DNA of 64,000 nucleotides from Panorpa germanica (lineage: Eukaryota > Arthropoda > Insecta > Mecoptera > Panorpidae). The translations under genes were made by a program, and so were the position numbers. Position 1 is the first letter of the stretch. Each line of letters begins with the position of its first letter. The stretch lies in NCBI GenBank assembly GCA_963678705.1, contig OY783223.1:5332001-5396000 (forward strand), read 5' to 3'. The notes under the pieces are model-generated. The model ran no database searches and was not told where the DNA came from. It saw nothing but the letters and a program-made list of their open reading frames with translations. Of the stretch, positions 51,062 through 61,311 are shown one piece after another.

Positions 51062-51275
51062 GAGATTATTATATGTTACATCCAAATTTAAGTAAGAAGA
51101 GATGGTTTAGAAATGAGTCCCGCAAATTTATATCAACTATAATCAGAATCAAAAGTAATCATTGCAAAACTCCAGCTCACCTGTACAAAATTAATATTAA
51201 ATCTGACGATAGATGTCAATGTCAGATGTCTATGACGCTATGAGCTATTAAATAAGTAAATAAATATAAAAAAAA
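51062..51275 (+). mobile_element. Family-B LINE fragment with internal deletion
   Basis: The plus-strand frame reads HPNLSKKRWFRNES and continues to SDDRCQC, closely matching the 25395-26062 copy. It then jumps directly into the 3' UTR near CTATGACG, losing the rest of the cysteine motif and C-terminus. It ends in the usual AAATAAGTAAATAAATA tail. Confidence 0.75.
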
Positions 51276-53342
51276 AAAACTTCAAACTTCAACGAACTTA
51301 ATTAAATAAAATAATAAATAGATACGATTTAAAACCTATAGTGACATGCCTATATGACAGATCGTAATATAAATTAAATTTCAATTAAAAAAGAGAACAA
51401 TCTTTAAGAAAAGATTTTCTGTATTTCTATTTTTTTCTTTTGTTGTTTTATTTATAAATGAAGTTATTTTACTTGCCCCATATTGTAGTTTTTATATTAT
51501 TTTCTGTTTATTTATCATATTATTTACATATTTATTAGGACAAAATCTACACTGAACAATAATAACAAAATAAAAAAATATCAACTTTAATTGAACTGGC
51601 CAAACAAACCAACCAACTAGACGAACGGAACGAGTGGTCCACGCTTTGTTTTTCTATATGTTGTACACAAGATATTCTTCATACGTCACAGACTGCTTTT
51701 ATACCATTGTCACACATATATGCATGCGTATATATTTTTTATAACAATACATTTTGTGTATTATATATTCTTTATGTATTGGGGTAGAAATCGCAATATT
51801 CACGCCCTTGTGTTATTTCTACAATAAAATTTAAAGATGTAGTCACAATTTAATTTAGCACGACTACGTGTTAATACACTTTAGTAGGGTAGTAGAGCGG
51901 GTTCCAGGACAGTTTGGAGTGGGGATGCATTTAGGTCACGATATGCAGAGGGGGCGTGGCTAGACTTGGAAGAATGTAAAAGGGGGTAAGGGTGGGGTGG
52001 GGAGTGAGGTGGCGTGGCTAGACAATGTTGGGGTAATAGTGGGGTAATATGAAAGAGTGAGATAGCGATATTAATTATTACGTGTGTAATAATTAATATC
52101 TAATGGTAAAGAGTGAGATACCGATATTAATTCTTATGTTTGATTTGTTATTGGTTATAAGATTATGACAGTGTTAAATTATTTATAACAGTGTATTTAT
52201 AACGCATTCCTTCGAATTCACCGGAAATTTGAAGCACACGTGTTAGCAGGCGTCAGCAAAATGATAATAATTTCAAACATGTCGTATATATTAGAAGAAA
52301 TATCAAAACTATTGTAATTACTTAATTTATAATATATAAAAATTTAAAATGTATATAATTCTTTTATTTATTTAGTTATTATTGATATTAATTGATAATA
52401 TAAGTAAGATATATTTAAACATAATATATATACCAAATAAATTTAATTTAGGCATTGATTTAAAGTTAAATTGTGGATTACAGTGTCATTTGTTAATAGA
52501 TTTAAATATGTTTAATCAATTTAAATTCTTTGATGAAATTATAATCAATCAGAATAATTTCTGTGAAACTTTTAGAGCCGGGTTACTTTTTATATCTGAA
52601 TTTGGAGACCCTGGATATGAGAGCCAAGACTCACTTGATTGGATTCTTAATGATTAATTTTATTGCACTAATTACTAATAGATTGTAAATTTTGTTGTAC
52701 ATAGAAAATATATCCAAATAAGGATAATTCATAAAGTATAAGGGTGCTAATTCATCCATTGAATTTACATGACTTGAACAATATGAATACAAAATTGCAT
52801 GACTTAACCAAATATGGGCACAAAATTTTTATAGTACACTTTTATAGAAATTAAGACATAGTACATAAACCCATTACCAAACAGTTTAACTCGGTCTCGG
52901 TTTGATTCGGTCAAGTTCGTCGATTCTCACCATTTGCTATTTCATTTGACAGTTGTTACATTGTTTCATTCCATACACTTATAAAAAAAATAGTTTTAGA
53001 TACATTCTTTTATCTCAAGTTATATTTAAATAATAATAAATATATATAATAAAATATTATATTCTTGTCTGAGCGACGAGTATTTTGAGCAATACCGTTA
53101 GTAGGTTAAAGCATATTATTTCTTCGCATATTATGATTTCTTAGCTATATTTAAAAACTTAAAAAGGCTCTACATTACGCCTGATATAATGCAGCACTTT
53201 ATACAGCTTCATACATGTTTCTCATACGCACTCAAATAATACATTTTAGGGTATATAAAAGAGATAGTAAAATAACAAATATATAATGAATTTTTATAAA
53301 TTATTGAAATAGTTACGATATATGTGTAAATATCTCTTATTG
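51276..53342. other. AT-rich DNA, GC-richer patch and M1 tip
   Basis: A G-rich patch lies at about 51890-52020. GTGAGATA(G/C)CGATATTAAT is repeated near 52055 and 52110. A solitary M1 tip in reverse orientation lies at about 52826-52875. A 91-codon open frame at 52382-52657 has asparagine/isoleucine-rich, low-complexity character with no domain recognised and is not called a gene. Confidence 0.45.
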
Positions 53343-53417
53343 TATTGCAATATATTAAAAAATAACTAAATATTTGAGGTTCTGGTAGCCAACTTTATAA
53401 ACATACTTTTACAGAAA
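53343..53417 (-). mobile_element. M1 MITE remnant
   Basis: Decayed match to the M1 terminal 75 bases (TTTGAGGTTCTGGTAGCC for the consensus TTTGAGGTTCTAGTAACC), ending immediately at the AGGCTCC MITE. Confidence 0.6.
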
Positions 53418-53419
53418 TG

Positions 53420-53634
53420 AGGCTCCTATTTTCTAACTGTTTACCGGACGTCTATATATTTTCTAAATTAAGCTATGTAAGTTAAGACAAAACTATCAGA
53501 AGACATTAAATAAAAAGCAACACGGATCCTATACCTTGGAACTGGTATGAGTAGCGTAATTTGTAAAATATAGGCCTTTGAAAAATTGTCAGAAGTTATC
53601 AGCTGTCAGGTAAGCAGTTACAAAATAGGAGCCT
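53420..53634. mobile_element. MITE with AGGCTCCTATTTTG termini, copy 2
   Basis: A 215-bp unit with AGGCTCCTATTTTCTAACTG on the left and CAGTTACAAAATAGGAGCCT on the right. It shares the ATATAGGCCTTTGAAAAA core with 28878-29118 and was apparently inserted into or beside the M1 remnant. Confidence 0.75.
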
Positions 53635-53884
53635 TTTAAGTCATGGTTATCAAATATAACCTTTAGTGTCAGCAAGTGAGATGACATCCTGCAGAAATAA
53701 TAAAATCCACTATACATTGTTAATGAACGCAGTCTTTAAAGTGTTTCTAGTTTAGATAAAAAGAAAATCGAAATATTATTTTGTGTAATTGTTTATTTTT
53801 GAAATTCATGTTCATATACAGCAAAAGTATAATAATACCTAATAATTAACATTCTTTTGTCAAAAAATACTTAAACAATATTGC

Positions 53885-54708
53885 GTGGTGCTTTTGTGTT
53901 TAAAACAGGGCCGGTTTTACCATAAGGTGATTCCATGGAGTCTTAAGGAAATAATGCATTTGGAAATAAATATTAACAGATATAATCCTTTGCGGGGATC
54001 ATCTTATATTGATTTACCAAAGAAAGTTAAAGATAAAAAGGCTATAGTAAATGTAGTAAATAATGATCAAGCTTGCTTTATGTGGGCTATAACTTCAGCA
54101 TTGTATCCAGCATCAAAAAGTATGGATAGAGTTACATCATATCAACATTATTCAAAAGTACTTAATTCAAATGGTATAGAATTACCGATGAAATTAAAAG
54201 ATATTAGAACATTTGAGAAGAATAATGATATAAGTGTGAATGTTTATGGACTTGAAAATAATTTCATTGTGGGACCGTTGCATTATACATCTAAAAAGAA
54301 GAAACAACATGTTAATTTATTGTATATTGAAGATTTGAGTAATGGACATTATTGTTGGATTAAAAATATATCAAGATTAATAAGAAGTCAATTTACTAAG
54401 CATACTAGTAAACAATTTTTGTGTGATGGATGCTTTTCATTTTTTAACACAGAAGATCAGTTAAATAGACATTTAGAATATGATTGCAATAAGATATATA
54501 CAATCCTTCCTTCTAAGTATAACGCTAAAGATAAATTGGGTAATATGATATCTCAAAACATTTTAAAATTCGATAATCATAAGAATCAATTACGCGTTCC
54601 ATTTGTGATATATGGAGATTTTGAAACATTATTAAAACCCATTAGTACTTGTTATCCTGAAACTAATACATCATTTTCAAATAATATTCAAATTCATGAA
54701 CCATATTA
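53885..54708 (+). pseudogene. Polinton DNA polymerase B, N-terminal part
   Basis: This is the N-terminal portion of a protein-primed family-B DNA polymerase of Polinton/Maverick (adintovirus-like) type. A conserved N-terminal block starts near INRYNPLRGSSYIDLP (about 53970) and continues through NNDQACFMWAI. A C2H2-like finger (CDGCFSFF ... HLEYDC) lies at about 54422-54486, then the exonuclease I motif YGDFETLL at about 54609. The first ~25 codons before the conserved block do not look like polymerase, so the 5' junction is probably just inside 53960. The frame is lost at about 54705 by a 17-base deletion, visible by comparison with the duplicate at 55597 onward. The product would replicate the element; it cannot do so here. 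Confidence 0.85.
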
Positions 54709-55596
54709 AATGTTCCTTTAATGATTCCTTAAGTAAGTTTGTTACGTACAGAGGTATTAATTGCGTTAAAGTATTTATTGAAACAATAACTGAAGACGCT
54801 AAACAAATTTATAAAGTCTTAAATAAAGTGAAGCCTTTAAATAAATTATCTGATTGGCAAAAACAGGAATATGATGAAGCTTCTATTTGCCATATTTGTG
54901 AAGGTATCCTCAATGGTGATAAAGTGTTAGATCATTGTCATTTAACTGGTAATTAACGAGGAGCTGCTCATAATCATTGCAATTTAAAATTTACAATTCC
55001 AAAGTTTATACCTGTCATATTCCATAACTTAAGTAATTACGATAGCCATATAATTGTAAAAGAATTAGGTAATGATAGTGAAAAAATTGAAGTTATTCCA
55101 GAAAATAAGGAAAAGTATATATCTTTTACGAAACATATTTTGGTGGAATCAAAAGTCGATAAAAATGATAAAGTTCATAACTGCTATATTAAACTTAGAT
55201 TTATTGATTCTTTACGATTTATGCATTCTAGTTTAGAAACACTTGCAAAAAATTTATTATCAGAACAATTTTTCGAATTAAAAAAATTCTATCCGAATGA
55301 AAATCATTTCAATTTATTAAAACGTAAAGGTGTATTTCCTTATGAATATGTAAATAGTAGGGATATGCTTAATGAATCTGACTTGCCATCTCAAAATAAT
55401 TTTTATAGCTCACTTAATGGCTGTAATATATCTGACGATGATTACAATCATGCCAAAATGGTTTAGTATGCATTTGAAATGAAAACATTAGGGGAATATT
55501 CAGACTTATATTTAAAGATCGATGTTCTGTTGTTAACAGATATTTTTGAAAATTTTCGAGATGTGGGCTATAAAACATATAATATACATCATTTTC
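54709..55596 (+). pseudogene. Polinton polymerase B, exonuclease region, first copy
   Basis: Continues the polymerase in a shifted frame. A cysteine/histidine motif of endonuclease-VII type (CHICEG ... DHCHLTGN) at about 54888-54955 is followed immediately by a TAA stop. Next come an exonuclease II-like block (FHNLSNYDSHIIVKEL, about 55019) and, after a second stop at 55464-55466, an exonuclease III-like block ([20 protein letters not shown], about 55497). At least two nonsense changes and one frameshift make it non-functional. The segment is duplicated downstream. Confidence 0.8.
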
Positions 55597-56520
55597 AAAT
55601 AATATTCAAATTCATGAACCATATTCTTTTGCTTATTATATTAAATGTTCCTTTAATAATTCCTTAAGTAAGTTTGTTACATACAGAGGTATTAATTGCG
55701 TTAAAGTATTTATTGAAACAATAACTGATACGTACAGAGGTATTAATTGCGTTAAAGTATTTATTGAAACAATAACTGAAGACGCTAAACAAATTTATAA
55801 AGTCTTAAATAAAGTGAAGCCTTTAAATAAATTATCTGATTGGCAAAAACAGGAATATGATGAAGCTTCTATTTGCCATATTTGTGAAGGTATCCTCAAT
55901 GGTGATAAAGTGTTAGATCATTGTCATTTAACTGGTAATTAACGAGGAGCTGCTCATAATCATTGCAATTTAAAATTTACAATTCCAAAGTTTATACCTG
56001 TCATATTCCATAACTTAAGTAATTACGATAGCCATATAATTGTAAAAGAATTAGGTAATGATAGTGAAAAAATTGAAGTTATTCCAGAAAATAAGGAAAA
56101 GTATATATCTTTTACGAAACATATTTTGGTGGAATCAAAAGTCGATAAAAATGATAAAGTTCATAACTGCTATATTAAACTTAGATTTATGCATTCTAGT
56201 TTAGAAACACTTGCAAAAAATTTATTATCAGAACAATTTTTCGAATTAAAAAATTCTATCCGAATGAAAATCATTTCAATTTATTAAAACGTAAAGGTGT
56301 ATTTCCTTATGAATATGTAAATAGTAGGGATATGCTTAATGAATCTGACTTGCCATCTCAAAATAATTTTTATAGCTCACTTAATGGCTGTAATATATCT
56401 GACGATGATTACAATCATGCCAAAATGGTTTGGTATGCATTTGAAATGAAAACATTGGGGGAATATTCAGACTTATATTTAAAGATCGATGTTCTGTTGT
56501 TAACAGATATTTTGCTATAA
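55597..56520 (+). pseudogene. Polinton polymerase B, tandem duplicate of exonuclease region
   Basis: It repeats 54673-55590 in the same orientation with scattered differences. It keeps the 17 bases missing from the first copy and carries an extra ~50-base micro-duplication (55680-55780). It keeps the same TAA after the DHCHLTGN motif, lost 18 bases near 56188 and one base in an A-run near 56250, and has a Trp codon where the first copy has a stop (56428). The right junction near 56510 deletes part of the exonuclease III region. Confidence 0.8.
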
Positions 56521-57246
56521 AACATATAATTTAGATCCCTGTCAATATTATACAGCACCAGGACTTTCTTGGGATGTTATGTTAAATTATACAAGTATTG
56601 AATTAGAACTTTTAACAGATATTGATATGTTACATTTTATTAAAAAAGGTGTAAGAGGTGGAATATCACAATGCTCTCACAGACATGGAATTGCAAATAA
56701 TAAATATATGTCCAATTATGATTCAAATAAAGATTCTCAATATTTAATGTATTGGGATGCAAATAACTAAAGCTATTGAAGATAACTCAGATGTTGGTTA
56801 TATATTAGAAGTCGATTTAAGATATCCTAATTATTTGCACGATGAACACAATGATCTACCTTTCTGTGCCGAAAATATTAAACCACCTTGCATTAAAACA
56901 AATGACGTTAAATTAATACCAAATCTAAATAACAAGTATAATTATGTGCTTCACAATAGATCGTTAAAGCAATGTCTTAAAAATAATCTGAAAATAGATA
57001 AAATTCATAGAATTTTGGAATTTAAACAGTCTGATTGGTTAAAAAGTTATATTGATCTAAATACATTAAAAAGAAAGAACTCTGCAAATACATTTGAGAA
57101 AAAACTTTTTTAAATTAATGAATAATTCAGTTTATGGTAAAACAATAGAAAATGTAGATAAACGTGTCGATGTAAAGTTAATAACTCATTGGGATAATAT
57201 AGGAAAAACAATGGGTGCTAATACACTTATAAGTAAACCAATCAAT
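56521..57246 (+). pseudogene. Polinton polymerase B, palm region with motif A lost
   Basis: Polymerase homology resumes with GISQCSHRHGIANNKYMSNY and MYWDANN (about 56750). At that point the conserved catalytic motif A segment is deleted and the frame shifts. It continues with the GYILEVDLRYPNYLHDEHND block (56790-56855) and, after another shift at about 57100, motif B (KLMNNSVYGKTIENV, about 57110-57155). The segment breaks off at SKPINL near 57246. With motif A missing this cannot be a working polymerase. 56770-57246 is present in inverted form at 63524-64000. Confidence 0.8.
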
Positions 57247-57459
57247 TTATTAAAACATAAAGGTGTATTTCCTTATGAATATGTAAATAGTAGGGATATG
57301 CTTAATGAATCTGACTTGCCATCTCAAAATAATTTTTATAGCTCACTTAATGGCTGTAATATATCTGACGATGATTACAATCATGCCAAAATGGTTTGGT
57401 ATGCATTTGAAATGAAAACATTGGGGGAATATTCAGACTTATATTTAAAGTATTTATAA
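57247..57459 (+). pseudogene. Third copy of a polymerase B exonuclease-III segment
   Basis: After SKPINL the sequence jumps back into HKGVFPYEYVNSRDMLNESD and runs to GEYSDLYLK. This repeats about 55325-55520 and 56290-56480, joined in frame by chance. The polymerase therefore contains this block three times. It ends at the border with the oppositely oriented integrase. Confidence 0.8.
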
Positions 57460-57487
57460 TAACCAATAGTTTTATTTATTTAAAATG

Positions 57488-58417
57488 TTATACAATATTT
57501 TTAGCACCTATCCAACTGTTATGAGATTTATCTAAACCTAACCACTTTACAAAAACCTTTTTCCTTTTTTCTGTAAAACTTTCTCAACTAGATATATATC
57601 TGGATATTTTGTTTTTTGTAGTTCTTGTTCGTAAAACGCGCCTGCAATTGATTGGCCAAGAGAATCATTAAGTAAATATGTGACTGGATTAGTTAGTTGT
57701 ACTTTTGATATAGTAAATATTTCGGTACTCCAGTTAGGAGTATACCCTTTTGCAAATAATGATTTGGTTTTGCTTAAACGAACATAATCTCCAACTTTAT
57801 ATTGACTTAAACCGACCCTTTTTATTCTATTGTATACATTTCCTAATAATTTTTTTTTCATTTTTTATTGATACTTGAGATGGCTTCATATTAATTGTTG
57901 AATGATGAGTATTATTATATTTCTTAACAAGTGCATCAATGTTTTTAATCCAATTATAGTTGCCTTTTATACTAAAATCTTTCCACATGGCATTTTTTAG
58001 AGTTCTATTAAATCTTTCAACAATCGATGCTTTCATATTACTAAATGTACTATAATGGTTTATATCATACGAATCTATAACTTTTTTAAATTCAGTGTTA
58101 TAAAATTCCTTTCCGTTATCTGTTTGTAAGTTTTTCGGAACCTTATTCTTATTTTTTAATAAAATATTTTCAAATGCAACAGTAACGTCTTTTGCAGATT
58201 TTGATTTTACTGGAACTGCCCATGCATATTTAGAAAATATATCAATTACTGTGAGTAAATACTTGTAACCTTTGTTTTCTTTTGCATACGGAATCATTTC
58301 TACTAAATCAGCTTGCCAAGAATCATTTAGACCTTTTATGATTACATGTCTACGCTTATAGTTTTTAAGTGCAGGTTTATGTAACTCATTAATTATACCT
58401 ATTTTTGTTTTGCTCAT
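57488..58417 (-). pseudogene. Polinton integrase, copy A (frameshifted)
   Basis: This is a retroviral-type DDE integrase that would insert the element. Residues 1-196 in the first frame (57827-58417) contain the catalytic triad: Asp37 in WQADLVEM, Asp100 in QTDNGKEF and Glu134 in SIVERFNRTL. A frameshift at an A-run near 57855 moves reading to the next frame (57547-57861), an SH3-like C-terminal region (KVGDYVRL ... YTPNWSTEIFTI). A second frameshift at another A-run near 57565 moves into a chromodomain-like tail (VKWLGLDKSHNSWI, ending at 57488). An N-terminal zinc-binding region is absent. It lies on the strand opposite to the polymerase fragments that flank it. Confidence 0.85.
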
Positions 58418-58439
58418 ACTTATTATTACACAAAATTTA

Positions 58440-58634
58440 TCAAGAACTAATATCTAAACTATGTTTTGTTTTTAATTCTGTAATTAATGTTGCAATTTTT
58501 TTATTTACTTCAATAAAGTTATTAATATAAGCATCATGAATATCTTTCTCTACAGCTTTTAAACGTCTATCTATAATAATTATAATATCGTCATATATAT
58601 CATCTGTTTTAATTTGATACATCTTATTATCCAT
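58440..58634 (-). CDS. Small ORF upstream of integrase, copy A
   Basis: A 64-codon frame, 22 bases before the integrase start on the same strand. It encodes an Ile/Lys/Asp-rich, probably helical peptide ([18 protein letters not shown]). I do not recognise a family. Part of it, [11 protein letters not shown], resembles the polymerase segment expected after motif C, so it may be a displaced polymerase piece rather than a gene. It overlaps the antisense polymerase tail (58613-59009). Confidence 0.4.
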   Translation of the reverse strand: MDNKMYQIKTDDIYDDIIIIIDRRLKAVEKDIHDAYINNFIEVNKKIATLITELKTKHSLDISS

Positions 58635-59009
58635 TTAATAATGAATTTTCATTACCTTTAATGAACAAAGCTAAATTAGGCTTAATGAAAGATGAATGCG
58701 CGAGTAGTATAATTTGGGAGTTTGTTGGGTTAAGGTCAAAAAATGTATGCAATTGATATTGAGGGTTCATGCACAGCTAAAGCAAAAGGAATTAAGAAAA
58801 ATATTGTAAACAAATTCAATATTAAAGATTATGTAAATTGTTTATCTCAGGATAACATATTATTGATCACAATGAATACCTTTAAATCTATTAAGCATAC
58901 AATTTATACTCAAATGATAAGTAAAGTAGGTCTTAGTGGAAATGATAATAAGAGATATGTATTAACTGATGGTATAAGTACTTTAACACATGAACATTAT
59001 AAAATTTAG
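58613..59009 (+). pseudogene. Polinton polymerase B C-terminal fragment, copy A
   Basis: Polymerase-like reading starts near [12 protein letters not shown] (58613) and passes through EFVGLRSK. A one-base expansion of an A-run (about 58738-58743) breaks the frame. It then continues MYAIDIEGS to SGNDNKRYVL and HEHYKI at 59009, the usual C-terminus of this polymerase family. The segment that would carry catalytic motif C (Asp-Thr-Asp) was not found between 57246 and 58613; integrase sequence occupies that place instead. Confidence 0.75.
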
Positions 59010-59340
59010 TACTAATTTTAAGTTAAGTTTAAGTTTTGTATAAATTTATATCTGTTTTAGTTAAGATAATTAAAATGTATATTTATATAACAATTGAAAA
59101 ATAGCATGATGATCATGTTAACTTTGACTTTCCAAGTTTTCTAGAGTTTAAACACAAACCATTGAGTTTTATTATTATAAGATTTAATACATCCATATAA
59201 AATAAGATACACATATTTTATTAGTAATGTTTTGTTATATATAATTCTTATATGATTAACACTGGTCATAAGAGCTCTAATATATATATATATATGCATA
59301 GACATATTAATGTATGTGTACATAAAGTGGATGACAATTG
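59010..59340. other. AT-rich spacer before palindrome centre
   Basis: Non-coding. Mirrored at 59530-59862 and again at 61430-61760, including an AT run and GAGCTC. Possibly the inner part of the element's terminal repeat. Confidence 0.5.
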
Positions 59341-59367
59341 TATACGTTATATGCAGGAGCAGTACCC

Positions 59368-59502
59368 AACTTGAACGTACTGGGAACGTAACTTGAACGT
59401 ACTGGGAACGTAACTTAAACGTAATGGGAACGTAGTTCCCAGTACGTTCATGCAAGTTACGTTCCTAGTACGTTCAAGTTACGTTCCCAGTACGTTCAAG
59501 TT
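59368..59502. repeat. Hinge of palindrome: inverted clusters of 22-bp repeats
   Basis: Three head-to-tail units of AACTTGAACGTACTGGGAAC plus GT (59368-59389, 59390-59411, 59412-59433) meet three units in reverse orientation (59434-59458, 59459-59480, 59481-59502). A GGGAACGTAGTTCCC palindrome lies at the junction. The central unit on the right has a TGC insertion and others carry single changes. Outside both clusters lies a shared AGCAGTACCC/GGGTACTGCT. The repeats may be the terminal repeat of the element, or a protein- or replication-related iteron. Confidence 0.85.
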
Positions 59503-59862
59503 GGGTACTGCTCCTGCATATAACGTATACAATTGTCATCCACTTTATGTACACATACATTAATATGTCTATGCATATATATATATATATATTAGAGCTC
59601 TTATGACCAGTGTTAATCATATAAGAATTATATATAACAAAACATTACTAATAAAATATGTGTATCTTATTTTATATGGATGTATTAAATCTTATAATAA
59701 TAAAACTCAATGGTTTGTGTTTAAACTCTAGAAAACTTGGAAAGTCAAAGTTAACATGATCATCATGCTATTTTTCAATTGTTATATAAATATACATTTT
59801 AATTATCTTAACTAAAACAGATATAAATTTATACAAAACTTAAACTTAACTTAAAATTAGTA

Positions 59863-60259
59863 CTAAATTTTATAATGTTCATGTGTTAAAGTACTTATAC
59901 CATCAGTTAATACATATCTCTTATTATCATTTCCACTAAGACCTACTTTACTTATCATTTGAGTATAAATTGTATGCTTAATAGATTTAAAGGTATTCAT
60001 TGTGATCAATAATATGTTATCCTGAGATAAACAATTTACATAATCTTTAATATTGAATTTGTTTACAATATTTTTCTTAATTCCTTTTGCTTTAGCTGTG
60101 CATGAACCCTCAATATCAATTGCATACATTTTTTGACCTTAACCCAACAAACTCCCAAATTATACTACTCGCGCATTCATCTTTCATTAAGCCTAATTTA
60201 GCTTTGTTCATTAAAGGTAATGAAAATTCATTATTAAATGGATAATAAGATGTATCAAA
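59863..60259 (-). pseudogene. Polinton polymerase B C-terminal fragment, copy B
   Basis: Identical in protein sequence to copy A (58613-59009) where read in frame, with the same A-run frameshift. Confidence 0.75.
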
Positions 60260-60432
60260 TTAAAACAGATGATATATATGACGATATTATAATTATTATA
60301 GATAGACGTTTAAAAGCTGTAGAGAAAGATATTCATGATGCTTATATTAATAACTTTATTGAAGTAAATAAAAAAATTGCAACATTAATTACAGAATTAA
60401 AAACAAAACATAGTTTAGATATTAGTTCTTGA
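60238..60432 (+). CDS. Small ORF upstream of integrase, copy B
   Basis: Same 64 residues as 58440-58634. It ends 22 bases before the copy-B integrase. Family unknown. Confidence 0.4.
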   Translation: MDNKMYQIKTDDIYDDIIIIIDRRLKAVEKDIHDAYINNFIEVNKKIATLITELKTKHSLDISS

Positions 60433-60454
60433 TAAATTTTGTGTAATAATAAGT

Positions 60455-61311
60455 ATGAGCAAAACAAAAATAGGTATAATTAATGAGTTACATAAACCTG
60501 CACTTAAAAACTATAAGCGTAGACATGTAATCATAAAAGGTCTAAATGATTCTTGGCAAGCTGATTTAGTAGAAATGATTCCGTATGCAAAAGAAAACAA
60601 AGGTTACAAGTATTTACTCACAGTAATTGATATATTTTCTAAATATGCATGGGCAGTTCCAGTAAAATCAAAATCTGCAAAAGACGTTACTGTTGCATTT
60701 GAAAATATTTTATTAAAAAATAAGAATAAGGTTCCGAAAAACTTACAAACAGATAACGGAAAGGAATTTTATAACACTGAATTTAAAAAAGTTATAGATT
60801 CGTATGATATAAACCATTATAGTACATTTAGTAATATGAAAGCATCGATTGTTGAAAGATTTAATAGAACTCTAAAAAATGCCATGTGGAAAGATTTTAG
60901 TATAAAAGGCAACTATAATTGGATTAAAAACATTGATGCACTTGTTAAGAAATATAATAATACTCATCATTCAACAATTAATATGAAGCCATCTCAAGTA
61001 TCAATAAAAAATGAAAAAAAAATTATTAGGAAATGTATACAATAGAATAAAAAGGGTCGGTTTAAGTCAATATAAAGTTGGAGATTATGTTCGTTTAAGC
61101 AAAACCAAATCATTATTTGCAAAAGGGTATACTCCTAACTGGAGTACCGAAATATTTACTATATCAAAAGTACAACTAACTAATCCAGTCACATATTTAC
61201 TTAATGATTCTCTTGGCCAATCAATTGCAGGCGCGTTTTACGAACAAGAACTACAAAAAACAAAATATCCAGATATATATCTAGTTGAGAAAGTTTTACA
61301 GAAAAAAGGGA
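60455..61311 (+). pseudogene. Polinton integrase, copy B (C-terminus replaced)
   Basis: The first 196 codons (60455-61045) are identical to copy A, with the full Asp37/Asp100/Glu134 triad and the same A-run frameshift. The second frame (from 61011) follows copy A to VLQKKG. It then reads into the hinge repeats, so the chromodomain-like tail is lost. The 136-codon frame to 61421 therefore ends in repeat-derived residues. Confidence 0.85.

Larger units (their letters stand above)
56770..59367 (+). repeat. Left arm of large inverted duplication
   Basis: Every feature here has a mirror image in 61403-64000: positions sum to 120770 throughout. The proteins encoded in the two arms are identical where compared. 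The inner 57.5-59.4 kb part also mirrors 59503-61325, where positions sum to 118872. The left arm may extend further, since its mirror runs off the window. Confidence 0.85.
59503..61310 (-). repeat. Inverted copy B of the Polinton unit (truncated)
   Basis: Reverse complement of about 57560-59367 with a few indels. It ends abruptly inside the integrase C-terminal region at about 61311, where GGGAACGTAGGG leads back into the hinge repeats. It forms a direct tandem with copy C at a spacing of exactly 1,898 bases. Confidence 0.85.

Noticed and set aside
52382-52657. 91-codon frame as a host gene
   Set aside because: Low-complexity Asn/Ile composition, no start or splice context and no motif. It cannot be supported beyond chance in AT-rich DNA.
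58440-58634. Small integrase-linked ORF as part of the polymerase
   Set aside because: [11 protein letters not shown] resembles polymerase sequence, but it is on the opposite strand to the polymerase tail it overlaps. The resemblance is short, so it was kept as an unassigned ORF.
59368-59502. CRISPR array
   Set aside because: The 22-bp units are contiguous without spacers, switch orientation at the centre, and lie in a eukaryotic mobile element.
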